A DNA stretch of 64,000 bases from Rhodovulum visakhapatnamense (GTDB taxonomy: Bacteria > Pseudomonadota > Alphaproteobacteria > Rhodobacterales > Rhodobacteraceae), in assembly GCF_004365965.1 (NCBI RefSeq), contig NZ_SOEB01000005.1, forward strand, positions 124,001-188,000, read 5' to 3'. The stretch's first letter is position 1; every line of letters begins with the position of its first letter. The position numbers and the translations under genes were made by a program. Below the pieces are notes generated by a model. The model had not been told where the DNA came from. It was given only the letters and a program-made list of their open reading frames with translations, and ran no database searches. Below are positions 9,223-17,767 of this stretch, piece after piece.

Positions 9223-10326
9223 TCAGCGGGCGTGGATCAGGGTCGAGAACAGCTTGGGGTCGAGACTTTCGGCCGCAAAGGTTGGCCCCTCGGTGAGCAC
9301 GCTGACCGCATCGTGGCTGTGCAGGCTTTCCTGATGGCTGGCGATCACCCGGAAATCGCCGATCCGCAGATCGGCCGACAGGGCTTCGGCAAAGAGCCGC
9401 GCCGCGTCCTCGACAAAGATCGGATTGGCGGCATTCAGCTCGGCAAAGGCCTGTTCGTCCTCGCGCTTGACCATCACCTGGGTCTCGGTCGGTACGGCGC
9501 TGCGGCACAGCTCGACCAGATCCTCGAACCAGAGGCAGTCGCCGCCGGGCTCGAGCGCCACCGAGATCCGTGCCACCGAGCGCTGGGAATGCGGCGTGGC
9601 CAGTTGCCCGCGTTCGCGCCGTGCATGTTCGGAAAGTTCAAGCGAGCAGGGGCAGGTCGAGCTGTAGACATAGTCCAGATGCATGATCTGACGGGTGTTT
9701 CCCGCCGTTTCGACCAGTTCGAGCCCGAAGTCGTAATATTGGAAACCGTCAAGCCCCGAGCGCAGCGAGCGCACAGACATCGGGAACGAGAAGCGCATCA
9801 TGATGCGCGCGTCGAAGGCTTCGAGGTCGGTCTTGTAGCTGGCCAGCGCCGCCTCGATCACCTGAAAGCTGAAGGTTCGTTCGGCATGGGCATAGAAGCT
9901 CCGCATGATGCGGGACATGTTGATGCCCTTCTTCTCGGCCTCGAGGCTGACAGTGCCGGTGACCGCGGTTTCCAGCGTCAGATCGCCGTTGTCACGGGTA
10001 TGGAACCGTATCGGCAGGCGGAAGTTGGAAATCCCGACATGCTGGATCGGACGCCGCGCGCCGCGGATCAGGCTCGCCGGACCGTTCTGCAGATCGGGCA
10101 GCGTCGCCTTGTAGGTGTCGTCGGCGACAAAAGCCTCGGGATAGGCGCGGCTCAGCGCCGGATAGTCCGAGACCGGCCGCCCGGGCAGAAGGCGGGCGAG
10201 CGCCGGATCGAGGGTCTCGATCTCGGCGTCAGAGGCCGATCCGGCCCAGTCGCGCAGCAGCGCAAGCGCGCGTTCGGCCTCGGCGCGGGTGGGCTCGCGG
10301 TCCAGGTCGCGGCTGAAAACGTTCAT
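9223..10326 (-). CDS. folE2: GTP cyclohydrolase I type B (FolE2)
   Basis: 367-residue FolE2 family enzyme that converts GTP to 7,8-dihydroneopterin triphosphate, the first step of folate biosynthesis, in the cytoplasm. Family landmarks are KGINMSRIMRSF, YVYSSTCPCSLELSEHARR with the metal/catalytic Cys, and the C-terminal ASHQESLHSHDAV. The frame is open further upstream, but the ATG at 10326 is the start because a purine-rich GAGAAGGGGA lies before it and homology begins there (MNVFSRDLDREPTRAEAERA). FolE2 can use metals other than zinc and is often the isoform used under zinc limitation; no Zur box was recognised here. Confidence 0.93.
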   Translation of the reverse strand: MNVFSRDLDREPTRAEAERALALLRDWAGSASDAEIETLDPALARLLPGRPVSDYPALSRAYPEAFVADDTYKATLPDLQNGPASLIRGARRPIQHVGISNFRLPIRFHTRDNGDLTLETAVTGTVSLEAEKKGINMSRIMRSFYAHAERTFSFQVIEAALASYKTDLEAFDARIMMRFSFPMSVRSLRSGLDGFQYYDFGLELVETAGNTRQIMHLDYVYSSTCPCSLELSEHARRERGQLATPHSQRSVARISVALEPGGDCLWFEDLVELCRSAVPTETQVMVKREDEQAFAELNAANPIFVEDAARLFAEALSADLRIGDFRVIASHQESLHSHDAVSVLTEGPTFAAESLDPKLFSTLIHAR

Positions 10327-10438
10327 CGGGCTGTCCCCTTCTCGGCTTCGCCATGCCTTCAAGATGGGCGCGGAGGTCGGAAAGTCCATGACGATTTTCC
10401 AGATTTTGCAGGACCGCGCCCGCTGCCGGATATCCGGT

Positions 10439-11608
10439 TCAAAGCGTATCGAGCGCCGCGCGCAGATCGGCCAGCAGATCGGCCGGATCTTCCAGCCCGA
10501 CGCTGAGCCGCAAGAGCCCCGGACCGATCCCCAGCACCGACCGCGTCTCTTCGGGCAGGTTCTGATGGGTCGTCGTCGCGGGATGGGTGATGATGCTCTT
10601 GGCATCGCCAAGATTGTTCGAGATGCGCCAGATATCGAGCGCGTTCAAGACCTTGAAAGCGGCCTCCTTGCCACCTGCGAGATCGAGCGCCAGCAGCGTC
10701 CCGCCCTCGGGGAAAAGCGCGTGCCCCGGATGGCTCGCGAGCCCCGGATAGATCACCCGGGCGAACCGAGGGTCGTCCTGCAGCGCTTCGGCGATCAGCC
10801 GCGCGCCCGCCGCCTGGGCGCGAACCCGAAGGTCGAGCGTTTCCAGACCCTTCAGCATGATCCAGGCGGTGAACGGGCTGATCGCGCCGCCCGAATGTTT
10901 CATGTAGGTCTGAACGGGCCCGCGGATCATCTCGCGCGGGCCGAGGATCGCGCCGCCCAGACAGCGCCCCTGCCCGTCGATATGCTTGGTCGCCGAATAG
11001 ACCACCAGATCGGCGCCCTGCTCGAAGGCGCGCGAAAAGACCGGCGTCGCGAAGACGTTGTCGACGATCACCCTGGCTCCGGCCGCATGGGCAATTTCGG
11101 CCACCGCCGACAGGTCGACCACCTCGAGAACCGGGTTCGAGATCATCTCGAAGAAGACCGCCGCCGTGCCGGGCGTGACCGCGCGCCGCCAGGCCTCGAG
11201 ATCGGTGCCGTCGACCAGCACCACCTCGACCCCGAAGCGGCCCAGCACCTCCTCGAGGATGTAAAGGCAGGACCCGAACAGCGCCCGGGCCGCCACCACC
11301 CGGTCGCCCGCCTTCAAAAGCGCCATCAACGCGCCGTTCACCGCCGCCATCCCCGAGGCGCAGGCAAAGGCATCCTCGGCGCCCTCGATCATCGCCAGCC
11401 GGTCCTCGAAGATCGCGACCGTCGGGTTGCCATAGCGGGCATAGATGAACTCGTCGCGCGCGGCTTTCTCGAACCGCGCCTCGGCGGCCTCGGCGCTGGG
11501 ATAATCGAAGCCCTGGGTGAGGAAGATCGCCTCGGAAAGCTCTGCAAACTGGCTGCGGCGCGCGCCCTCGTGCACCGCCCGCGTGCGTTTCGTCCAGTCC
11601 CGGTCCAT
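10439..11608 (-). CDS. metZ: O-succinylhomoserine sulfhydrylase
   Basis: 389-residue PLP enzyme of the Cys/Met metabolism family that makes homocysteine from O-succinylhomoserine and sulfide. The cofactor lysine sits in YSATKHIDGQGR; RYGNPTVAIFEDRLA and the C-terminal SVGLEDPADLLADL are also typical. The closest family match by eye is MetZ rather than MetB or MetY, from length and from the SAM-II riboswitch in its leader, which is a known partner of metZ/metA in alphaproteobacteria. It precedes folE2 by 112 bases on the same strand. Confidence 0.9.
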   Translation of the reverse strand: MDRDWTKRTRAVHEGARRSQFAELSEAIFLTQGFDYPSAEAAEARFEKAARDEFIYARYGNPTVAIFEDRLAMIEGAEDAFACASGMAAVNGALMALLKAGDRVVAARALFGSCLYILEEVLGRFGVEVVLVDGTDLEAWRRAVTPGTAAVFFEMISNPVLEVVDLSAVAEIAHAAGARVIVDNVFATPVFSRAFEQGADLVVYSATKHIDGQGRCLGGAILGPREMIRGPVQTYMKHSGGAISPFTAWIMLKGLETLDLRVRAQAAGARLIAEALQDDPRFARVIYPGLASHPGHALFPEGGTLLALDLAGGKEAAFKVLNALDIWRISNNLGDAKSIITHPATTTHQNLPEETRSVLGIGPGLLRLSVGLEDPADLLADLRAALDTL

Positions 11609-11671
11609 GGAGCGCGCCTCCTGCGCAAAACAAATCCCCGAATCGCCTCAGACGCCGGGGACAAGCTCCGA

Positions 11672-11730
11672 CCTCTTTAGCGGAATGTTTAACGTGGCCC
11701 GCAATCCGGTGAACAAATCGCCACGTGAGG
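11672..11730 (-). ncRNA. SAM-II riboswitch in the metZ leader
   Basis: Read on the minus strand, the leader contains the conserved SAM-II blocks in order: CACGTGGCGATTTG (11727-11714), a short CCGG-containing loop, GGCCACGTTAAACA, and CGCTAAAG ending near 11674. CGTGGC pairs with GCCACG to form P1, and the loop/tail pairing gives the H-type pseudoknot of this class. The element ends about 65 bases before the metZ start. Known SAM-II elements lower expression of methionine genes when S-adenosylmethionine is abundant; here that would be at metZ. I recognised it by sequence blocks, not by a covariance search. Confidence 0.88.
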
Positions 11731-11852
11731 CATTGGGTAAGCGCTGCATGTCGGCACGTCAAGCATCGTCATGCACATGTAACAGCGGCTTCACGGGCTT
11801 GTTTCAAAGCTTTTCTATCGAACGGCCGCAAGAGATTTTCGGAGCGGTCGGG

Positions 11853-12797
11853 ATGCCCCTCGTCCAGGTCAACGCCGCCGGAGAACGGCCCGAGCCCCAA
11901 GGCGGCGCGGCCGGACTCGGTCTGCTGCTCGACCGGGCGCTGGCCGGGCTGCCGCCCCGCGCGCCCGTTGCGGTGCTGATCCATGGGCTCAAATTCAGTC
12001 CGAGCGTCCCGGAGCTGAGCCCGCACCGGCACATCCTGGCCCTCGACCCCGACGAGCGCTGCTGGAAGGCGGTCTCCTGGCCGCGCGCGCTTGGCTTCAC
12101 CGGTCAGAGCCGGTCCGAGGGCCTGTGCATCGCCTTCGGCTGGGAATCGGGCAGCAATGTCTGGCGCGCCTATGACGAGGCAGCGCGGGCGGGCGTGGCG
12201 CTGGCCCGGCTGATCGAGGCGATCCGGCTGCGCGCCCCCGACCGCCGGGTCGATCTTCTGGGCCATTCGCTGGGCGCGCGGGTGGCTTTGGCGGCCATGG
12301 CGGCGCTCGGTACAGAGGCGGTCGGCCATGCGGTGCTGATGGCGCCCGCCGAATTCGCGTCGCAGGCGCAGACCGCGCTGCGCTCGACGGCCGGGCGGCA
12401 GGCGCGGGTGCTGAACGTCACCAGCGGCGAGAACGACCTTTACGACTGGCTGCTGGAACGGTTCGTGGCGCGGCGCGGCGACGGCCCGACCCTGGGTCGG
12501 GGGCTGGGGACCGCGCAGGTCAACTGGGCGGATCTGCGGATCGACGATGCCCCGACGCTGGCGACCCTGGCGGGCCTCGGCCACAGGGTGGCACCGCCCG
12601 ACCGGCGGATCTGCCACTGGAGCCCCTATGTGCGGCCCGGGATGCTGGCACTTTACGCCGCCCTGATCCGGGGCGACCTGCCCTACGAGCTGCTGCGAAC
12701 CCGCTTGCCCGAAGCCCCCGTGGCCCGCTGGTCACGCCTTCTTGCGCTGCCTCGGGTCGAGTTGCCCTTGCCCTTCGCCGGGAACGCCCCATCCTGA
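11853..12797 (+). CDS. Alpha/beta hydrolase
   Basis: 314-residue hydrolase of unknown substrate. The oxyanion segment VLIHGLKFSPS and the nucleophile elbow [15 protein letters not shown] are plain, and a candidate acid/His pair lies in the second half (GHRVAPPDRRICHW). No signal peptide, so likely cytoplasmic. The open frame extends back to 11517, but that part overlaps the metZ leader and is unlikely to be translated; the ATG at 11853 has GGAG upstream. It is followed 37 bases later by the glutathione S-transferase gene, probably one transcript. Confidence 0.75.
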   Translation: MPLVQVNAAGERPEPQGGAAGLGLLLDRALAGLPPRAPVAVLIHGLKFSPSVPELSPHRHILALDPDERCWKAVSWPRALGFTGQSRSEGLCIAFGWESGSNVWRAYDEAARAGVALARLIEAIRLRAPDRRVDLLGHSLGARVALAAMAALGTEAVGHAVLMAPAEFASQAQTALRSTAGRQARVLNVTSGENDLYDWLLERFVARRGDGPTLGRGLGTAQVNWADLRIDDAPTLATLAGLGHRVAPPDRRICHWSPYVRPGMLALYAALIRGDLPYELLRTRLPEAPVARWSRLLALPRVELPLPFAGNAPS

Positions 12798-12834
12798 GCG
12801 CAAAGCGGACCAGGAGACCCCCCAGGAGACCCCT

Positions 12835-13539
12835 ATGACATCCGAGATCGAGCTTTACTACTGGCCCACCCCGAACGGCTGGAAGATCTCCATCGCGCTT
12901 GAGGAAATGGCGCTGCCCTATACCTTGCATCTCGTCGATATCGGCGCGGGCGACCAGTTCAAGCCCGACTTCCTGAAGATCGCGCCGAACAACCGGATGC
13001 CAGCGATCATCGACCCGGACGGACCCGATGGCGCGCCGGTCTCGATCTTCGAATCGGGCGCGATCCTGCAATATCTGGCGCGCAAGACCGGGCAGTTCTG
13101 CGGCCGGACCGAACGCGAGCGCATCGCGGTCGACCAGTGGCTGATGTGGCAGATGGGCGGGCTGGGGCCGATGGCGGGTCAGGCCCACCATTTCCTGAAA
13201 TACGCGCCGAGCCTCGAGCCGCCGCAGGACCTGCCCTATGCCAAGGACCGCTACCGCAGCGAAGTGGCCCGGCTTTACGGCGTGCTCGACCGGCAGCTGG
13301 CAATCGCAGATTTCGTGGCCGGCGATTTCTTCTCGATCGCCGACATGGCGATCTGGCCCTGGGCCTCGAACTGGGAAGGCCAGCAGCAGACGCTGGACGA
13401 CAAACCCAACATGGCGCGCTGGCTGGACCGCGTGGCCGCCCGGCCCGGGGTGCAGCGCGGTCGCGCGCTTGCCGCCGAGAAGCGGTCGGATCTCAGCACC
13501 GACCGCAAGGCCCAGGCGATGCTGTTCCGCAGAGGCTAG
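12835..13539 (+). CDS. Glutathione S-transferase, YfcG/YghU-like
   Basis: 234-residue cytoplasmic GST-fold protein. The N-terminal thioredoxin-like domain has YYWPTPNGWKISIALEE; the TPNG.K pattern is that of Nu-class (YfcG/Ure2p-like) enzymes, which act as disulfide-bond reductases with bound glutathione. The C-terminal helical domain includes DQWLMWQMGGLGPMAGQ and FSIADMAIWPW. The ATG at 12835 follows CAGGAGACC closely. It lies downstream of the alpha/beta hydrolase and is followed by a perfect hairpin terminator. Confidence 0.88.
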   Translation: MTSEIELYYWPTPNGWKISIALEEMALPYTLHLVDIGAGDQFKPDFLKIAPNNRMPAIIDPDGPDGAPVSIFESGAILQYLARKTGQFCGRTERERIAVDQWLMWQMGGLGPMAGQAHHFLKYAPSLEPPQDLPYAKDRYRSEVARLYGVLDRQLAIADFVAGDFFSIADMAIWPWASNWEGQQQTLDDKPNMARWLDRVAARPGVQRGRALAAEKRSDLSTDRKAQAMLFRRG

Positions 13540-13578
13540 GCGGACCGGACTGACCGGAGCTGACGCCGGGACTGGACG

Positions 13579-13601
13579 AAAAATCTTCGCAGAAGATTTT
13601 T
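13579..13601. terminator. Bidirectional rho-independent terminator
   Basis: A perfect inverted repeat, AAAAATCTTC - GCA - GAAGATTTTT, lies between the convergent GST gene and yciB. The arms carry A and T runs at the outer ends, so it can act on both strands. Confidence 0.85.
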
Positions 13602-13610
13602 GGCCCCGGC

Positions 13611-14222
13611 TCAACCGTCGCGCTTGCCGTCCTCGAGACCATAGCGTTTGAAAAGCCGCCCCTGCGCCATGAAGAACGCAAAGATCGCGACGGTCAGTCC
13701 GAAGGTCTTGAAATTGACCCACATATCGGTCGACATCGTCCGCCAGATGACCTCGTTCAGCACCGCGAGCCCGACGAAGAACAGCATCAGCCGGCGGGTC
13801 AGGATCATCCAGCCCGCGCGTTCCAGCGGCACCGCTTCGTCCAGCACATATTGCAGATAGGACTTCCCGCGAAGAAGCCCCACCCCCAGCACCGCGGCAA
13901 AGAGCGTGTAGATCGCGGTCGGCTTCATCTTGAAGAACCGCTCGTCGTTCAGCCAGACCGTCAGCCCGCCGAACACCACGACCAGGACCGCCGTTGCGAT
14001 CTGCATCTTCGAGACATGCCGCGTCAGGCCCCAGAGGATCGCCGTCGTGATCAAGAGAAGCGGAATGAACCCCGCCGTCGCCAGCACGAAGCCCTCGTAT
14101 TCGGTGCCCGCGATGGTGAAGGTCCGGTCGCGCAGCCGCAGGTAGGCGACGAAGAAGGCCACGATCGGCCCCAGTTCCAGCGCCAGTTTCAGCCCTGCAT
14201 TGATCTTGCGCTTTTCGGCCAT
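13611..14222 (-). CDS. yciB: Septation protein A / inner membrane protein YciB
   Basis: 203-residue integral membrane protein of the IspZ/YciB family, implicated in cell-envelope integrity and septation. The protein has five to six hydrophobic segments and the family blocks KLALELGPIVAFFVAYL, FKMKPTAIYTLFAA, and WRTMSTDMWVNFKTFG. The frame is open further upstream on the minus strand, but the ATG at 14222 starts the homologous part and lies 5 bases after the stop of the preceding transporter gene, so the two are an operon. Confidence 0.93.
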   Translation of the reverse strand: MAEKRKINAGLKLALELGPIVAFFVAYLRLRDRTFTIAGTEYEGFVLATAGFIPLLLITTAILWGLTRHVSKMQIATAVLVVVFGGLTVWLNDERFFKMKPTAIYTLFAAVLGVGLLRGKSYLQYVLDEAVPLERAGWMILTRRLMLFFVGLAVLNEVIWRTMSTDMWVNFKTFGLTVAIFAFFMAQGRLFKRYGLEDGKRDG

Positions 14223-14227
14223 CGGCC

Positions 14228-15133
14228 TCAGCCTCCCATCTCGACAATCACCGCCCCGGCCGCGATCAGCGTCATCAGCGCCAGCCGCCGCGGCCCCACC
14301 TTCTCGCCCAGGACCAGCCAGCCGATCAAGGCCGCAAACACGGTCGAGGTCTCGCGCAGCACGGCCGCCTCGCCCACCTTGTCGAGCCGGGTGGCCATCA
14401 TCACCGCGCCGAAGCTCATGAAGGCCACAAGCCCGCCCGCCAGGCCCCGCAGCATCAGCGGTCCCGCCGCCGGCGGGTCGGGCATCTGCCGCCAGCGCAT
14501 CAGCGCCAGCCAGGGCATCACCGTCAGACCGTCGATGAAGAAGAACCACGCGAGGAAGGTGAAGGGATCTGCCGTCGCCCGGATGCCGTAGGCGTCGAAG
14601 GTCGTGTAGGCCGCGACGAACCCGCCGGTCAGAACCGCCAGCGCCAGCGCAGGCTTCAGGGTCTCGCGATTCGTGGTCCAGTGCCGCAGGTTATAGATGG
14701 CCAGACCGTAGATCCCGGCCAGCAAGACCCCCACACCCAGCCATTGCATCGGCTGGAAGACCTCGCCGAACAGCGCCCAGGCGCCGATTACCGTGAACAG
14801 CGGCCCGGTGCCGCGCACCACCGGATAGACGACCGTATAGGCGCCCTTGGTATAGGTGTAGCCTTGGGCGATCTTGTAGGCCAGATGGATCGCAAAGGCG
14901 CCCGCGAAGATCGGCCACATATGGGGCTCGGGCCAGGGCACCACGAAAAGCGCCACCGGCGCGGCCATCGCCCCGTAGGAGAAGTCGATCGCGCCCCGCG
15001 ACAGCCAGGGGTCGTGCCGCCCCTTCTGCAATGCCCCGAAAACCGCATGCAGCACCGCCGCCGACAGCGCCAGCACCAACGCCAGATCGTGCCCGGCCTC
15101 GGTTCCCTCGATGGCGGAAATCCAGTCGGTCAT
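14228..15133 (-). CDS. EamA-family (DMT) transporter
   Basis: 301-residue inner-membrane protein with about ten hydrophobic helices arranged as two EamA repeats (first half from LALVLALSAAVLHAVFGAL, second half from LAVLTGGFVAAYTTFDAYG to the C-terminus). These drug/metabolite transporters usually export amino acids or other small metabolites; the substrate cannot be read from the sequence. It lies 51 bases downstream of ftsY and directly upstream of yciB on the same strand. Confidence 0.85.
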   Translation of the reverse strand: MTDWISAIEGTEAGHDLALVLALSAAVLHAVFGALQKGRHDPWLSRGAIDFSYGAMAAPVALFVVPWPEPHMWPIFAGAFAIHLAYKIAQGYTYTKGAYTVVYPVVRGTGPLFTVIGAWALFGEVFQPMQWLGVGVLLAGIYGLAIYNLRHWTTNRETLKPALALAVLTGGFVAAYTTFDAYGIRATADPFTFLAWFFFIDGLTVMPWLALMRWRQMPDPPAAGPLMLRGLAGGLVAFMSFGAVMMATRLDKVGEAAVLRETSTVFAALIGWLVLGEKVGPRRLALMTLIAAGAVIVEMGG

Positions 15134-15184
15134 CGCCGCCAGCGCCTCCGCCGATCATCGCCGCGCCCGCGGTCGCGCCGGGGA

Positions 15185-17125
15185 TCAGCCATCGAGACCC
15201 GCCAACGCGTTGGCGAAGTCCTCCGGTTCGAACGGCGCCAGATCGTCGATCTGCTCGCCCACGCCGATTGCATGGATCGGCAGGCCGAACTTGTCGGCCA
15301 GCGCCACCAGAACGCCGCCCTTGGCGGTGCCGTCAAGCTTGGTCATCACCAATCCCGAGACATCGGCAAGCTTCTGGAAGATCTCGACCTGGCTCAGCGC
15401 GTTCTGCCCCGTGGTCGCATCCAGCACCAGCAGCGTGTTATGCGGCGCGGTCTCGTCGCGCTTGCGGATCACCCGCACGATCTTGGCCAGTTCCTGCATC
15501 AGGTCCTGCCGGTTCTGCAGCCGCCCGGCGGTGTCGATCATCAGAAGGTCGGTGCCCTCGGCCTCGGCCCGGGCCATGGCGTCGAAGGCGAGGCTGGCCG
15601 GGTCGGCGCCCTGCGGCGCGGTCATCACCGGCACCCCCGCGCGCTGGCCCCAGACCTGAAGCTGTTCGACCGCCGCCGCGCGGAAAGTGTCGCCTGCGGC
15701 CACGATCACCGACTTGCCCGCGTCGCGGAACTGGCTGGCGAGCTTGCCGATGGTGGTGGTCTTGCCCGACCCGTTGACGCCGACCACCAGCACCACCTGC
15801 GGCTTCTTGGGATAAAGCGGCATCGGCCGCGCGACCGGCTCCATGATGCGGGTGATTTCCCGGGCCAGCAATTCCTTGATCTCGTCGACGGACAGCCGCT
15901 TGCCGAACCGGCCCTCGGCCATGTTGGCGGTCACCCGCAGCGCGGTATCGACCCCCATATCGGCCGAGATCAGAAGCTCTTCGAGGCTTTCCAGCATCGC
16001 ATCGTCAAGCTCGCGGCGGATCACCGTCTTCTTCTGCTCGGTCCGCGAGAACATGCGCCCGAAGAAACCCCGGCGCGGGCCGCTCTCTTCGTCCTCCGGC
16101 GCGTCGCCGGTCTCGTGCCGGGCGTCGTCCGGCATCGCGTCGCGCGCGGCAAGGGGCGCCGCCCCCAGCTGGCCCGGCACCTCCGGCGGGCTGTCCGACG
16201 GGATCTCCTCCGGCGCGGCGGGCGGAACCTCCTCGGGCCAGCCGGGCAGTTCCTGCGGCGGCTCCGGCGGGATCTCGGACGGCCCCGGCGGGATGTTCAG
16301 AGGCTCGGGCTGCGGCTCCGGCCGGGACGGCGGGGTCGGTTCCGGCTCGCGCTCCGGTTCGGGCTCCGGTTCGGGCTCCGGCAGAGGGTCGGGCGCCGGA
16401 ACCGGCTCTGGCTCGGGTTCCGGCGCGCGTTGGGGCTCGGGTTCAGGGTCCGTCTCAGGTTCCGGCGCGGGGGTCTCGGGCGGCAGGTCGGGGGACGGTG
16501 CGGGATCGGCCATCGTGAAGGCAGGCGCCTCGGCCGCACTGTCGATCCGGGCATCTTGCAGGGAGTCGGGTTCAGGCTCCGAAGGCATGCCAAAGGCAAC
16601 CTCCGCGGTCTCGTCGGGTTCGGGCGCGCGGGCCATGGGCTCGTCCCTGCCCGGTTCCCGAGCCTCGGGCTCCGGCGCGCCCGTCTCGTCGGCCGCGACA
16701 CTCGAGGGCTCCGGGATCTCCGGCGCGGACGCGGCGGGGTCGGACGCGCGCCCGGTCTCCGGCACGGTCTCCGGCGACGTCGCGGGCCGGGACAGGGCCT
16801 CGGCCGCGCCGAGGACCAGCGGGGCCGGGCGAACCGGCTCCTCTGCGGGTTCGGGCGCCTCGGGCTCGGCGGCCCATTCAGGTCTGGCCTGCCCGGCCTC
16901 CGGAGCTGGGGACAGCGGGTCCGTCGGATCGCCCGCAAGATCGACCGGTGCAGCCGCGCCGGACGTGGACGGGTCGAACGACGAAAGGTCGGACGAAGAC
17001 GTCTCGGACGCGGAAGCATCCAGCTCTTCCTCGCGGCCGCCGTCGCGCACGATGTCTTCAAGCCCCTGCTCGATCTTCGAGGACGACTTGCCGAGCCGCT
17101 GCCTGAGCTTGCTGAAAAACGCCAT
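15185..17125 (-). CDS. ftsY: Signal recognition particle receptor FtsY
   Basis: 646-residue SRP receptor GTPase that docks ribosome-SRP complexes at the membrane. The C-terminal 300 residues are the NG domain: helical N part ([22 protein letters not shown]), P-loop [33 protein letters not shown] and [10 protein letters not shown]. The N-terminal about 345 residues are a low-complexity acidic A domain rich in Pro and Glu, with long EPEP runs (coding region near 16300-16480). This makes the protein 100-200 residues longer than most FtsY. The first 20 residues ([20 protein letters not shown]) form the usual basic amphipathic membrane-targeting helix. Confidence 0.96.
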   Translation of the reverse strand: MAFFSKLRQRLGKSSSKIEQGLEDIVRDGGREEELDASASETSSSDLSSFDPSTSGAAAPVDLAGDPTDPLSPAPEAGQARPEWAAEPEAPEPAEEPVRPAPLVLGAAEALSRPATSPETVPETGRASDPAASAPEIPEPSSVAADETGAPEPEAREPGRDEPMARAPEPDETAEVAFGMPSEPEPDSLQDARIDSAAEAPAFTMADPAPSPDLPPETPAPEPETDPEPEPQRAPEPEPEPVPAPDPLPEPEPEPEPEREPEPTPPSRPEPQPEPLNIPPGPSEIPPEPPQELPGWPEEVPPAAPEEIPSDSPPEVPGQLGAAPLAARDAMPDDARHETGDAPEDEESGPRRGFFGRMFSRTEQKKTVIRRELDDAMLESLEELLISADMGVDTALRVTANMAEGRFGKRLSVDEIKELLAREITRIMEPVARPMPLYPKKPQVVLVVGVNGSGKTTTIGKLASQFRDAGKSVIVAAGDTFRAAAVEQLQVWGQRAGVPVMTAPQGADPASLAFDAMARAEAEGTDLLMIDTAGRLQNRQDLMQELAKIVRVIRKRDETAPHNTLLVLDATTGQNALSQVEIFQKLADVSGLVMTKLDGTAKGGVLVALADKFGLPIHAIGVGEQIDDLAPFEPEDFANALAGLDG

Positions 17126-17334
17126 GTCCCCTCCTGCCTGCCCCGTCCGGGGTCCAGATCTGACCTAAGCGGAAACGCCCCGATATGGAAGGGGGCGCGC
17201 CGGGTCCTATCTTTGACGCAGGGGCGCGCGGATGCCATGGCACCCGCAGACGCACCCGCGCCCCGGAGCGGGCAGGCTGGCGAAGGCCGGTGCGCTCTGG
17301 CAGACTGATACGGCCGACATCCCGGAGGACCCCG

Positions 17335-17757
17335 ATGCGCCTTGCGCCTACCGCCCTGATCCTGGCAGCCACCCTGGCGGTTCCGGCCGCCGGGGCCCCG
17401 GCCGCGGACGCCGCCAAACCGATGTCGGCTACCGCCTTCGACCGCTATGCCACCGGCAAGACCCTGTTCTATGCCTCGGACGGCCATGCCTACGGGGCGG
17501 AACAATATCTCAGCGGGCGGCGGGTGATCTGGACCTTCCTCGATGGCGAGTGCTCGGAAGGGGTCTGGTACGAGTCCAACGGGCAGATCTGCTTTCGCTA
17601 CGAGCACGACCCCGAAGACCCGCAATGCTGGAGCTTCTTCGAATCCGGCGGCGGGCTGATGGCGCGGTTCGAGAACGATCCCGCCCAGACCGAACTGGTC
17701 GAGGTCAACCAGAGCCGCGAACCGCTGATGTGCACCGGCCCGGACGTCGGCGCCTGA
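17335..17757 (+). CDS. Hypothetical secreted protein
   Basis: 140-residue protein with a clear signal peptide (MRLAPTALILAATLAVPAAG, cleavage near AAGAPA), so periplasmic or secreted. The mature part has four cysteines (GECSEGVWY, GQICFRY, DPQCWSFF, PLMCTGP) that could form two disulfides, and aromatic-rich short strands. I recognise no characterised family. The ATG at 17335 has GGAGGA 6 bases upstream. It is divergent from ftsY and convergent with xseA, so it appears to be a single-gene unit. Confidence 0.75.
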   Translation: MRLAPTALILAATLAVPAAGAPAADAAKPMSATAFDRYATGKTLFYASDGHAYGAEQYLSGRRVIWTFLDGECSEGVWYESNGQICFRYEHDPEDPQCWSFFESGGGLMARFENDPAQTELVEVNQSREPLMCTGPDVGA

Positions 17758-17767
17758 GCGCCCGGTC

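Noticed and set aside
16300-16480. Tandem DNA repeat or CRISPR-like array
   Set aside because: The periodicity is the coding of Glu-Pro dipeptides in FtsY; there are no unique spacers.
14681-17308. 875-codon plus-strand open frame with long Arg/Gly/Leu runs
   Set aside because: Antisense of the ftsY Pro/Glu repeats and the EamA gene; low complexity only.
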